From contig NZ_AAVU01000028.1 of the NCBI RefSeq assembly GCF_000169095.1, forward strand, positions 25,884 to 89,883: 64,000 nt of DNA, given 5' to 3'. The notes under the pieces were generated by a model. That model ran no database searches. It saw nothing but the letters and a program-made list of their open reading frames with translations, and was not told the DNA's origin. The stretch comes from Lyngbya sp. PCC 8106. Lineage in GTDB: Bacteria; Cyanobacteriota; Cyanobacteriia; Cyanobacteriales; Microcoleaceae. This document shows, piece by piece, positions 34,701 through 43,273 of this stretch. The stretch's first letter is position 1. Each line of letters starts with the position of its first letter. Both the position numbers and the translations under genes were made by a program.

Positions 34701-37700
34701 ATGATAATCACTCACTGCTACAAAATCAAGCCGAGTCAACAGCAAATCGACCAGATGGAATACTGGTGTGCGATTCGTTGGGTATAAACCAACACATTTT
34801 GCGTGTTTGGGGGACTGCCCGGAAGGTTAACAACCTTTACAACTAAATGTTCATGCAGGTGCAAGTAAGTATCAATGGATACTCGCCAAGTCCTGCCCTA
34901 CAGGTGCGGTAGTGAAAGCATCATCCCTGGGTTCGCGACTAGCCATCAAAGCCTAAAGCGGGATGAAAAGGAGGTAAGCTAATAGCCTAAATTGGTATCC
35001 CTTCGAGCAAAGTACCTATGAGTAACGTGCATTGAAGATGCGTCCGAATCATCGTCATCCATAACCAGCTAAAAGGCTGATAAGCTGGAACCAAAAGGTA
35101 AAGGATATGGAGTCAGCATTATCAGTTTGACTGACCAGCACTTCCCTAAAACCCGGTGAAAAGCATCACTCTAAAGGTATATAGAATATGAACATTTGGA
35201 ACGAAGTAACCTCTAATATGCTCTTGTAAGGTCAATTTACAAGTAGGTGCGTTCCCGTATGCTGCTAGTAGGAAAGATGATGTAAAAAGCGAATGCTAGA
35301 AGTAACTATCTAGATATGCTGACGTACATCCGATGATTTGGAAGATAGAGACTCAAGTAGGAGTACAAATGTCTAAAACCAGTTCAATTAATGACACTAG
35401 GGTGGAATGGAATGCGATTAACTGGCGCAAGCTAGAACGTCGTGTTTATAAGCTCCAAAAACGTATCTATCAAGCCTCTAATCGTGGTGATGTAAAAGCA
35501 GTTCGCAGACTCCAAAAAACGCTGATGAGGTCTTGGTCTGCAAGATGTTTAGCGGTGCGTAGAGTTACCCAGGACAACCAGGGGAGAAAAACTGCTGGTG
35601 TGGACGGCGTTAAATCGTTGACCCCAAAGCAAAGAGTAGCCTTGACTGGAAAACTAAAATTGGGTTCAAAGGTCAGCCCGACCCGGAGAGTTTGGATAGA
35701 CAAACAAGGGTTGGATGAGAAGCGACCTTTAGGAATACCTACCATGTATGACCGCGCATTACAGTCGCTTGTCAAAATGGCTCTAGAGCCATTTTGGGAG
35801 GCGAAATTTGAGCCTAACTCATACGGGTTCAGACCGGGCCGCTCATGTCAAGATGCAGTTGCAGCAATATTCTCAGCAATCAATAAAAAGCCGAAATTCG
35901 TGCTAGATGCTGATATCGCAAAATGCTTCGACTGTATTGACCACAAACGACTCTTAGAAAAATTAAATACATTCCCTACCCTGTATCGACAAATTCGATC
36001 ATGGTTAAAAGCGGGAGTGATGGATGGTACTGAGTTGTTCACAACATCTGAGGGTACGCCACAGGGCGGAGTCATCTCTCCGTTACTGGCTAACATTGCC
36101 CTTCACGGAATGGAATATCGGATTAATCAATTCGCAAAAACCCTCAACATACAAAATCAAAAGGGTCATCAAGTAAGCTGGCAAAGCAAAGTCGGTTCAT
36201 TAAATATAATCCGATACGCCGACGACTTCGTGATTCTCCACGAGGACTTAACCGTTGTCCAAAGATGTAAAGAAATTATTTCGGAGTGGTTAAACGACAT
36301 GGGTTTGGAATTAAAACCAAGAAAAACGAGATTAGCTCACACACTTAATAGGTATGAGCAAGAAAAACCCGGATTCGATTTTCTAGGGGTCAACATCCGG
36401 CAATTTAATGTCGGAAAATATCACTCTAAGCAAGGTTTTAAGACCATCATCACCCCAAGTAATAAAAGCATAAAGGTACATTACGATCAAATCGCAAAAG
36501 TAATTGATACTCACAAATCGGCAAGTCAAGAGGCGTTAATAAAACACCTAAACCCAATTATCCGAGGATGGAGTAATTACTATGCGTCTCAAGTAAGCAA
36601 GGTGGCTTATAAGAAATTAGACTACCTCCTGTACCAAAAGCTAGAAACTTGGGCAAACAGTCGTCACCCAAACAAGGGCAAAAGATGGGTAGCCAACAAA
36701 TATTGGCACAGAACAGGCAACGCTAACTGGGTGTTCTGTTCCATGAAAAATGGAGAAATTACAGCCCGATTACTTAAACATGATGCGACACCAATTGTCC
36801 GCCATGTGAAAGTAAAAGGTAATGCCTCGCCCTATGACGGAAACTTAGTATACTGGAGTTCAAGAATGGGGAAAAACCCAGAAATGCCAACAAGAGTTGC
36901 AAAACTTTTGAAGGTACAAAAGGGTAAATGTACCCACTGCGGATTGCACTTCCGTTCTGGAGATGTAATGGAAGTAGACCACATCATCCCTAAGTCGAAA
37001 GGTGGGTGGGATGAACACAAAAATCTACAACTGTTGCATAGACATTGCCACGATAAAAAGACCCGTTTCGACGGTAGTTTAAGAGGTACTCGTAACAAGA
37101 GCCAAGTCATTGAGGAGCCGGATGAGGTGAAAGTCTCACGTCCGGTTCTGAAGACGAGTCAGAGAGGTGACTCTCTGGCTTAGTTTAATTAGAGTTGTTG
37201 CGACGGCACTGGAATTACGCACTCGGTCAGCGTCTAGACTGGTTAATGAGAACCCGTTGTTATGTAGATCGATGCTCGATAGTTTCATGCCCTATTGGTG
37301 AGATCCCTGCAAGAGTTGATTATTACTCTCAGCAATCAGAACTCAAGGAAACCAAAAAGCTTTTTCCCGACTACAAAGAGATTTATTCTGAAGTTCAACA
37401 GATTAACTTACAACGACTTAAGAAATCTTGGGAACGTTGGTTAATCCCGGACAAGTCGGGGAAACGTGGTGGTAAACCTCGGTTTAAGAAAGTAGGTTTT
37501 TTAAGATCATTTGGTTTCAGTCGGGTAAATCATGCTAAAGCTGCCATAAAGTTTGATGGAAAAAACATCATTACAACTCGAATCGGTATTATACCTGTTG
37601 TTGTTCATCGACCTATTCCTAATGGTTTTGTAATCAAGACAGCAACAATTATAAAAAAAGCCGATGGTTGGTATGTTGCTTTCAGTTTAAAAGATGATTC

Positions 37701-38385
37701 TGTTCCCGAATTAATACCAGTTGAACAAATCAAAACTGGGGTTGGTATCGATGTTGGTTTAAAGGAATTAGCTGTTACATCATCTGGTGAAACTTTTCCT
37801 TTTAAACGTTTTTACCGTAATGCTCAAGCTCAACTAGCGACGTCGCAACGAAGGTTATCAAGGAAGCAGAAACGTTCTAAGAACTACCTAAAACAACTCA
37901 ACCGAGTTCAAAGAATTCATCAAAAAATACAGCGACAACGTAAAGAACAGCATTATAAAATAGCTCATTCTTTGGTTGATCGATACGACTTGATTGCTGT
38001 TGAGGATTTGAACATTAAAGGGTTGGCACGGACACCTTTAGGTAAATCTATTCTTGATGCGGGATGGGGAGGATTTTTAACAATATTGGAAGCAGTAGCG
38101 GTAAAACGCGGCGTTCATTTTGTTAAAGTCTCTGCCTATAGAACTACTCAAGAATGCTCAACCTGTGGTGCAATTGTGCCGAAGGATTTGTCGATCAGGA
38201 CACATGAATGCCCGAAATGTAACACAGTTTTAGATCGTGATGAAAATGCGGCGATTAATATCTTAAATCGAGCATTAAACGAGGCAGGTATTGTCTTGTC
38301 TGCCTGGGTCGGCTTAGTCGATAGACAGCCTTTGAAGCAGGAAACTTCTAAAACAGAAAAGTATATTCAGCTTTCTCTATTTTAG
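34701..38385 (+). CDS. tnpB: TnpB (RNA-guided nuclease family) interrupted by a group II intron; exons 34701-34767 and 37190-38385
   Basis: Exon 1 (67 bases) encodes MIITHCYKIKPSQQQIDQME plus YW and the first base of a Leu codon. Exon 2 supplies the rest: LELLRRHWNYALGQRLDWL onward. Joined, 1,263 bases give 420 residues with no stop. The RuvC residues are intact (GVGIDVGLKE Asp; IAVEDLNIKG Glu; LDRDENAAIN Asp), as is the zinc ribbon (CSTCG, CPKC). Without splicing, translation would run into the intron. TnpB proteins cut DNA guided by an omega-RNA from the element's 3' end, which would overlap about 38300-38430. Confidence 0.85.
35369..37183 (+). CDS. ltrA: Group II intron-encoded reverse transcriptase/maturase with HNH domain
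   Basis: About 604 residues from ATG 35369, which has AGGAG at the right distance; the frame is open from 35333. Motifs in order: RPLGIPTMYDRALQSLVKMA, GFRPGRSCQDA, RT active site IIRYADDFVI (about 283), and the maturase X region (IRGWSNYYASQVSKVAYKKL). A C-terminal HNH nuclease (CTHCGLHF, VMEVDHIIPKSKGG, LLHRHCHDKKT) cuts the second strand of the target. The frame stays open through domain V and most of domain VI, ending 6 bases before the intron end, so the last residues (EEPDEVKVSRPVLKTSQRGD) are coded by ribozyme core. Confidence 0.93.
   Translation: MSKTSSINDTRVEWNAINWRKLERRVYKLQKRIYQASNRGDVKAVRRLQKTLMRSWSARCLAVRRVTQDNQGRKTAGVDGVKSLTPKQRVALTGKLKLGSKVSPTRRVWIDKQGLDEKRPLGIPTMYDRALQSLVKMALEPFWEAKFEPNSYGFRPGRSCQDAVAAIFSAINKKPKFVLDADIAKCFDCIDHKRLLEKLNTFPTLYRQIRSWLKAGVMDGTELFTTSEGTPQGGVISPLLANIALHGMEYRINQFAKTLNIQNQKGHQVSWQSKVGSLNIIRYADDFVILHEDLTVVQRCKEIISEWLNDMGLELKPRKTRLAHTLNRYEQEKPGFDFLGVNIRQFNVGKYHSKQGFKTIITPSNKSIKVHYDQIAKVIDTHKSASQEALIKHLNPIIRGWSNYYASQVSKVAYKKLDYLLYQKLETWANSRHPNKGKRWVANKYWHRTGNANWVFCSMKNGEITARLLKHDATPIVRHVKVKGNASPYDGNLVYWSSRMGKNPEMPTRVAKLLKVQKGKCTHCGLHFRSGDVMEVDHIIPKSKGGWDEHKNLQLLHRHCHDKKTRFDGSLRGTRNKSQVIEEPDEVKVSRPVLKTSQRGDSLA
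37115..37148 (+). ncRNA. Domain V of the group II intron
   Basis: A 34-base hairpin: GAGCCGGATGAGGTG (37115 on), tip GAAA, TCTCACGTCCGGTTC (to 37148). The size, GNRA tip and AGC-like catalytic base region match domain V, the catalytic core. Domain VI (about 37150-37189) follows and should contain the branch-point A near its 3' side. Confidence 0.9.
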
Positions 38386-38388
38386 AAG

Positions 38389-38418
38389 CCCCCGGTATAA
38401 TTTTCAATTTACCGGGGG
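38389..38418. repeat. Right-end hairpin of the IS605-type element
   Basis: CCCCCGGTA and TACCGGGGG pair perfectly around a 12-base AT-rich loop, 4 bases after the tnpB stop. It fits the subterminal hairpin at the right end and may double as a transcript end and as part of the omega-RNA. Confidence 0.7.
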
Positions 38419-38429
38419 AGAACTTCACC

Positions 38430-39296
38430 ATCAGAAATTGCTTTGGCTAATTTATGGTTGCTCACCATACCCTTAGTATTTAGTGATTCGACTACGATGA
38501 CTTGGTTATCGTCAACAAGTTGTCCAGACAACTTATGCAAGTAGTCTTGACGGACATTGCTAATTCGTTCGTGAACCCTAGCAACAAGTTTTCTAGCTTT
38601 GTCTCTGGACTTACTTCCTTTCTGTTTCTTGGCTAATTTTTGCTGTTTTCTCTTTAGGTTGCGCTCATGCTTGGCTAAATGTTTGGGATTTGCGAACTTG
38701 GATGTTTTCAACCCGTCATTAACGATAGCAAAATCTTTGAGTCCTAAGTCAATACCCGCCACCTTCCCTTCGCTATTAGGCGATTGATTATCCCCTTCTA
38801 ATTCCACCAATACCGACGCATAATATTTTCCTGATGGAGTCGTGCTGACGGTTACGGTTTTGATTTTTCCTTCAATTGGTCGATGAAGCTTTGCTTTAAT
38901 GATGCCTACTCGACCGGGAAGCTTTAAACAAGCATCGACAATTTTTGTAGACTGAGGATACTGGATTGACTGCCTATTCTTCTTTGCCTTGAACCTCGGG
39001 TATCTTGCTCGACCTTCAAAGAAGTTTTTATAGGCAGTCACCAAATTTAATGTAGTTGCCTGCAATACTTGAGAGTAGCATTCAGACAACCAAGTGGTTC
39101 CTTCTTCCTTTTTGAGCTTAGGAAGCATTGAGTTCAACGCCGACTGATTCAAGCTTTTGCCCGTCGCTTTGTATGTTTCTATGCACAAATTGAGCGCATA
39201 ATTCCACCAAAAACGGGAACAACCAAAGTGTTGAGCTAGTATCTGCTTTTGTTCAGTTGTCGGATATAACCTCACCTTGATGGCTTGATGTCGCAT
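38430..39296 (-). pseudogene. N-terminal half of the split outer tnpB
   Basis: The start at ATG 39296 follows AGGAGGTG; the frame is open further upstream to 39401. It encodes MRHQAIKVRLYPTTEQKQIL, NYALNLCIETY, the first RuvC Asp (VAGIDLGLKDFAIV) and Glu (VIVVESLNTKGM), up to LAKAISD at 38430, then reads into the inserted element and stops at 38409. All catalytic positions survive across the two halves, so the insertion looks recent. The missing 117 codons are at 33855-34205. Confidence 0.88.
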
Positions 39297-39482
39297 TGCA
39301 TTCACCTCCTCTTTACTACTAGAGTACAAAGGTGGTAAGAGTTCAAAATTGCAATTCATCCCATCTCCAACACTCTGTTTTTGGAGTAGGACTTCTTGCA
39401 AAATTTAGTTAAAAAAGTCTAAGTCGGGGCAATTCATCAAGTCTTTTATAAAAATTTTAACCGATTACAACCTAAATAAACA

Positions 39483-39498
39483 AGGGGCTTAAGCCCCT
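39483..39498 (-). terminator. Rho-independent terminator of hisS
   Basis: The perfect palindrome AGGGGCTTAAGCCCCT lies 5 bases beyond the hisS stop and is followed on the minus strand by TGTTTATTT. Confidence 0.6.
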
Positions 39499-39502
39499 CA
39501 TC

Positions 39503-40801
39503 TTATGGATTGATCGTCGGTTCTGAAGATCTTGAAGCTTGAATTTTTGAGCGGATTTCCTCAGTTTTGGTCAACAAATCAGATTGAGGAATTTTATCCT
39601 GTTCTCCCGTTTTCAACCATTTTAAATTCACCGTTTGATTTTCAGCTTCCGCATCTCCCAACACTAAACAAGCCACCGCCCCACTGCGATCAGCCCGTTT
39701 AAACTGTTTCCCAAACGCACTCCCACTCAAATCAACTTCAACACTAAATTCAGCCTGACGTAATTTTTGAGCTAATATTGTGGCTTGAGGTTCAGCAGAT
39801 TCCCCGCGAGAAACGATATAAAAATCAAGTTCAGATTGCGGTAAATTCTGGAGTTGCTGCAATAGCAAAATCAACCGTTCTAAACCCATCGCCCAACCCA
39901 CAGCCGGAGTATCCGGGCCACCGAGTTCTTGAACTAAACCATCATACCGCCCACCTCCACAAACCGTTGCTTGGGCGCCGAGATCATCAGAGATAATTTC
40001 AAAAGCGGTATGCGTGTAATAATCCAGCCCCCGAACCAAACGAGGATTGAGGGTATAACTAATCTCTAACCCCGTTAATAATTGCTGTACCTTGTCAAAA
40101 TGAGTGCGAGATTGTTCACCCAAATAATCCAGAATACTCGGTGCATTTTGAGTAATTTCTTGAGTGCGTTTGTCCTTGCTATCCAATATTCTCAAAGGAT
40201 TACGAGAAAGACGATCTTGAGAATCAGCATCGAGTTCATCCTTGTAAGGGGTCAGATAATCAATTAACGCTTGACGATAACGCCCCCGATCTTCTAAATC
40301 TCCGACCGAATTTAAGTCTAGATGGAGATTTTTTAGACCCAACGCTTGTAAAATATTAGTAGCGATCGCAATCACTTCCACATCAGCACGGGGATTGTTA
40401 CTTCCGAGAACCTCCACACCTAACTGATGAAATTGGCGCTGTCGTCCGGCTTGGGGGCGTTCATAGCGAAACATTGGCCCAGTATACCAAAGTCGTTGAA
40501 CACCACCGACATGAAGTTTATTTTCAATATAGCTGCGAACAACCCCTGCGGTGCCTTCTGGACGCAAAGTAATCGAACGATCACCGCGATCGCTAAAGGT
40601 GTACATTTCCTTCCCCACCACATCGGTGGCTTCCCCGATCCCCCGTTCAAATAAACTGGTTTGTTCAAAGATCGGTGTGCGAATTTCGAGATAGTTAGCT
40701 TTGCCAAGAATTGTCCTAGCAATAGATTCTACCCATTGCCAATATCCCACCTCATCGGGCAGAATATCTCGCGTTCCCCGTATCGCTTGAATTAGTTCCA
40801 T
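39503..40801 (-). CDS. hisS: Histidine-tRNA ligase
   Basis: A 432-residue class II synthetase charging tRNA-His. AIRGTRDILPDEV begins the protein. Class II motif 2 is MFRYERPQAGRQRQFHQLGVE, the histidine loops are RGLDYYTHTAFE and GGGRYDGLVQELGG, and motif 3 is AVGWAMGLERLI. The C-terminal anticodon domain is at about 330-415. The full set of catalytic motifs argues for HisS rather than the HisZ regulatory paralogue. It has its own terminator and an intergenic region full of short repeats upstream. Confidence 0.95.
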   Translation of the reverse strand: MELIQAIRGTRDILPDEVGYWQWVESIARTILGKANYLEIRTPIFEQTSLFERGIGEATDVVGKEMYTFSDRGDRSITLRPEGTAGVVRSYIENKLHVGGVQRLWYTGPMFRYERPQAGRQRQFHQLGVEVLGSNNPRADVEVIAIATNILQALGLKNLHLDLNSVGDLEDRGRYRQALIDYLTPYKDELDADSQDRLSRNPLRILDSKDKRTQEITQNAPSILDYLGEQSRTHFDKVQQLLTGLEISYTLNPRLVRGLDYYTHTAFEIISDDLGAQATVCGGGRYDGLVQELGGPDTPAVGWAMGLERLILLLQQLQNLPQSELDFYIVSRGESAEPQATILAQKLRQAEFSVEVDLSGSAFGKQFKRADRSGAVACLVLGDAEAENQTVNLKWLKTGEQDKIPQSDLLTKTEEIRSKIQASRSSEPTINP

Positions 40802-41065
40802 CTTTACCGTTATCAGTTATCAGTAGGCAACCATGCAACAGGCAAAAGGCAGTTTACAGTTTACAGTTACCAGTTTTGTCAGTTATCAGTAATTAGTGAC
40901 CAGTCGTTTCTTTTGACTTCTGACTTCTATCTGTTCCCTAAGATTGCAAACTTTGCTCTCGCCGGAAACCGCCGGGCCGCAAGGCAAGCGCTGTTCCCTC
41001 TCTTGGTGCGCGTTACGCAGAGCGGATTGAGAATCGCGCCTAGTCGCACCGCTGTTCCCTGTTCC
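40802..41065. repeat. Intergenic region built from short direct repeats
   Basis: CAGTTATCAGT occurs at 40810 and again near 40880, mixed with CAGTTTACAGTTTACAGTTACCAGT. Toward 41050-41090 CTGTTCCCTATCCC is repeated in tandem. These AGTTATCAGT and TGTTCCC units are typical low-complexity filler between genes in Oscillatoriales. A GC-rich stretch (40955-41040) between them has no open frame of note. The hisS promoter must be in the left part. Confidence 0.6.
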
Positions 41066-41386
41066 CTATCCCCTGTTCCCTATCCCCTGTAAAACCTCCC
41101 ATGTCCCATAGCGATCGCCATAATAAGCCAAAATCTGATCGACCTGTTGACGGTTCGCGGAAGTGATATCGTCTTGATATTCTATCCAAAGACTTTCGAC
41201 TTGGCTGCGTCCGTAGTCAAACGAGGGGGGTTGTGAGGGTTCACTAACACCCTGAATCGGGTTTAAACCAGTTTGAACCCCCTCCACCTGACGCAAATGA
41301 GCCGCCACCTCTTGGTAGACGGCGAACGGTAATCGGGGGCATTGGATTTGATAACGCAGTTGTTTGGAATTGGCTGTCTGCATCAA
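41066..41386 (-). CDS. Conserved cyanobacterial protein of unknown function
   Basis: A 106-residue soluble protein. LRYQIQCPRLPFAVYQEVAA with HLRQVEGVQTGL and later FDYGRSQVESLWIEY look like a small conserved cyanobacterial family I have no function for. It follows the PedR-like gene by 13 bases on the same strand, so the two are probably co-transcribed. The stop at 41066 reaches into the TGTTCCC repeat array, so the C-terminal VLQGIGNRG may be partly repeat-derived. Confidence 0.6.
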   Translation of the reverse strand: MMQTANSKQLRYQIQCPRLPFAVYQEVAAHLRQVEGVQTGLNPIQGVSEPSQPPSFDYGRSQVESLWIEYQDDITSANRQQVDQILAYYGDRYGTWEVLQGIGNRG

Positions 41387-41399
41387 CGCTTTTGTGAGT

Positions 41400-41702
41400 T
41401 TAGTTGCTTGACTCCAGGGACATCTGCTGTTCTTTCGCCTGTTCGAGTGGTTTAGGCAAAGTACAACAGTTAAAATTATCCAGACATACTTTACCCGATT
41501 TCAACGCCCAACTCACGAGGGCGACTCGATTCTCTGTCTCGGTCTTGGTGAGAATATTGCTGATGTGGTTGTCTACAGTCCGCTTACTGATTTCTAGCTG
41601 CTCTGCAATTTCCTGATTCGTCAACCCGGTGGCTATCAGATCAACGACCTGTAATTCCCGATCTGAAAGGGAAACCGGGGTATGAGACTTACTCTGCGTC
41701 AT
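41400..41702 (-). CDS. pedR: LuxR-type HTH regulator, PedR-like
   Basis: A 100-residue single-domain regulator. The LuxR/NarL helix-turn-helix spans about 10-75 (LSDRELQVVDLIATGLTNQE, QLEISKRTVDNHISNIL). The tail KSGKVCLDNFNCCTLP carries cysteines as in PedR, a small cyanobacterial regulator whose activity depends on photosynthetic electron flow through thioredoxin-linked thiols. The assignment to PedR rests on size and tail cysteines. It should bind DNA as a dimer. It is first in a two-gene transcript. Confidence 0.7.
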   Translation of the reverse strand: MTQSKSHTPVSLSDRELQVVDLIATGLTNQEIAEQLEISKRTVDNHISNILTKTETENRVALVSWALKSGKVCLDNFNCCTLPKPLEQAKEQQMSLESSN

Positions 41703-41852
41703 AATAATTTCCTATCTCTGCATAATTACCTATTTATAATTCTAAGAGGTGAACTATAAATTAAGAACGAACCGTTAAGTAAGAATTAATTTTTGTTATT
41801 TCTAACGTCCCGGATTTCCCTCTCCGATCTTTGTCTCTAAGTACAATTCTCT

Positions 41853-42830
41853 ATGATTATGATCAACCCTGCTCGTGTTCTTTGTATAGGTGAAATTTTA
41901 TTTGATTGTTTAGCGGACCAAACCGGGCGATCGCTTGAACAGGTTGCATCTTGGACTGCTTATCCGGGGGGCGCTCCGGCGAATGTTGCTTGTGGCTTAG
42001 TTAAGCTCGGAATTCCGACGGGTTTTATTGGTGTAGTCGGAATGGATGAAGCGGGGATGCAGCTTGTCCAACTGTTGCGACAGGTTGGGGTTGAAACAAC
42101 TGGAATTCAGCAATACCCCGCCCCCACTCGAAAGGTGTTTGTCTTGCGTTCAGACGACGGTGAACGGGAGTTTGCAGGGTTTGGAAAGCCTCCGACAAAC
42201 GAGTTCGCTGATACCCATCTGCAAGCCAGTCAAATCCCGGAAAGCTTATTTGTTGATGCTGATTTTCTGGTTTTAGGGACGATCGCTCTGGCTTATCCTG
42301 AATCTCGCCAAGCCTGTATTCAAGCGCTAAAAATGGCTGATCGCTACAATCTGAAAATCTTAGTTGATATTAATTGGCGTCCGGTTTTTTGGTCAAATCC
42401 TCTCGATGCACAACGCTTGATTCCTGATTTGCTTAAACAGGTTGATTTTGTGAAAGTTTCAACTGAAGAAGCGAAACTCTTTTTTAATACCACTGATCCG
42501 ATTTCTATTCACTCTCAATTCGATTCGATTGAAGGGGTGATCATTACAGATGGTCAACAAGGCTGTGCTTATTCTCTGGGAGAATTTCAGGGAAAAATTC
42601 CGGCTTTTGCAGTCAATGTTGAGGATACAACGGGTGCGGGTGATGGATTTGTTGCGGGGTTTATTCATCAAATCTATCAGTATGGAATTCGCGGTTTAAA
42701 TGATCCAGAAACGATTCAAAAAATGATCACCTATGCCAGTGCTGTTGGGGCTTTAACGGTGACTAAACCAGGGGCAATTTCCGCTCAACCGACAGCAGAT
42801 GAAGTTGAGGTTTTCTTGAAATCAGTCTAA
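41853..42830 (+). CDS. PfkB-family carbohydrate kinase, probable fructokinase
   Basis: A 325-residue ribokinase-fold enzyme. The N-terminal VLCIGEILFDCLAD, the sugar-binding YPGGAPANVACGLVKLG, and the C-terminal signature VEDTTGAGDGFVAGFIH with catalytic Asp are clear. KVFVLRSDDGEREFAGF resembles bacterial fructokinases, which phosphorylate fructose to fructose-6-phosphate after sucrose cleavage. It is divergent from the PedR-like gene. Start choice between ATG 41853 and an ATG two codons later is open. Confidence 0.85.
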   Translation: MIMINPARVLCIGEILFDCLADQTGRSLEQVASWTAYPGGAPANVACGLVKLGIPTGFIGVVGMDEAGMQLVQLLRQVGVETTGIQQYPAPTRKVFVLRSDDGEREFAGFGKPPTNEFADTHLQASQIPESLFVDADFLVLGTIALAYPESRQACIQALKMADRYNLKILVDINWRPVFWSNPLDAQRLIPDLLKQVDFVKVSTEEAKLFFNTTDPISIHSQFDSIEGVIITDGQQGCAYSLGEFQGKIPAFAVNVEDTTGAGDGFVAGFIHQIYQYGIRGLNDPETIQKMITYASAVGALTVTKPGAISAQPTADEVEVFLKSV

Positions 42831-42846
42831 AGAGAAACTCCTCTGC

Positions 42847-42953
42847 TATAGCGTTTCTCAAGCTGATGAGGCACGGTTTAGAGATCAAAGTCCCCCTTTT
42901 GAAGGGGGATTTAGGGGGATTGTTCGTATCTCACCGGATCGATAACCGCTATA
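42847..42953 (+). mobile_element. 107-bp MITE-like element, copy A
   Basis: It starts TATAGCG and ends CGCTATA (terminal inverted repeats) and contains AAAGTCCCCCTTTT and AAGGGGGATTTAGGGGGATT that fold on each other. A second copy in opposite orientation is at 45316-45422, of equal length with about eight mismatches by eye. It has no coding capacity. It lies 17 bases after the fructokinase stop. Confidence 0.8.
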
Positions 42954-42979
42954 TTACTCGCTTCTGGAATCCCCCCTTG

Positions 42980-43248
42980 CCCCCCTTTTTAATGCAGGGC
43001 TGTTTCATTCTAAGTTAAAAATTGCCGGGGTTGATGGGGTGAAAGGGTGATGGTGAGTCCACCCCCGTGCGCGGGTTCCCCGCGTTGAGGGGAGTGGCGA
43101 ACCCGAAGGGGGTGATGGGGAGAGGAGTTTTTTCCGAGGAAAAATAGCTTTTTATTAATAAAAATCCTCCCTACCTCCCTACCTCCCTACCTCCCCACCT
43201 CCCCACAAATCAAGTTTTCGGGCAACGAAACGGCCCCCCTTTTTAATG
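42980..43248. mobile_element. 239-bp inserted element flanked by 15-bp direct repeats
   Basis: CCCCCCTTTTTAATG occurs at 42980-42994 and again at 43234-43248. Between them the left end CAGGGCTGTTTCATT and the right end AACGAAACGG (inverted form CCGTTTCGTT) are imperfect inverted repeats. The inside has no open frame of note, a GC-rich stretch and an octamer tandem repeat. It resembles a deleted IS or MITE. Confidence 0.55.
43166..43206. repeat. Octamer tandem repeat (CTCCCTAC type)
   Basis: CCTCCCTA-type octamers are repeated about five times (CTCCCTAC four times in a row, then two CTCCCCAC variants). Short tandemly repeated units are typical of cyanobacterial intergenic DNA and tend to vary in copy number. 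Confidence 0.75.
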
Positions 43249-43273
43249 GGGGTTTGGAGAGTGGTCAATCGCT

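Larger units (their letters stand above)
34768..37189 (+). mobile_element. Group II intron inserted in tnpB
   Basis: The 5' end is GTGCG (34768-34772), the group II consensus. The 3' end is TTTAAT (AY rule) at 37189, preceded by a clear domain V. Removal of exactly these 2,422 bases joins the tnpB exons in frame (TACTGGT with TAGAGTTG), which independently fixes both ends. Bases 34768-35368 hold domains I-III and part of IV; the encoded protein fills domain IV. Group II introns self-splice with maturase help and move by target-primed reverse transcription. Confidence 0.92.
34206..38429. mobile_element. IS605-type element carrying a group II intron, inserted in another tnpB
   Basis: The boundaries come from joining the two halves of the outer tnpB: coding sequence ends with ATT TCT GAT (down to 38430, minus strand) and resumes with GTT GGA TGG (from 34205). 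They may be off by a few bases. The 4,224-bp insert has tnpA (minus, 34261-34671) and tnpB (plus, exons 34701-34767 and 37190-38385) in divergent order, with hairpins near each end. Without the 2,422-bp intron it is about 1.8 kb, normal for IS605. Confidence 0.8.

Noticed and set aside
39503..40801. HisZ, partner of the short HisG
   Set aside because: All three class II motifs and both histidine-binding loops are intact, and the C-terminal anticodon domain is present, so it is a true HisS.
43166..43206. CRISPR-like repeats
   Set aside because: Units are only 8 bases and contiguous without spacers, so it is a simple tandem repeat.
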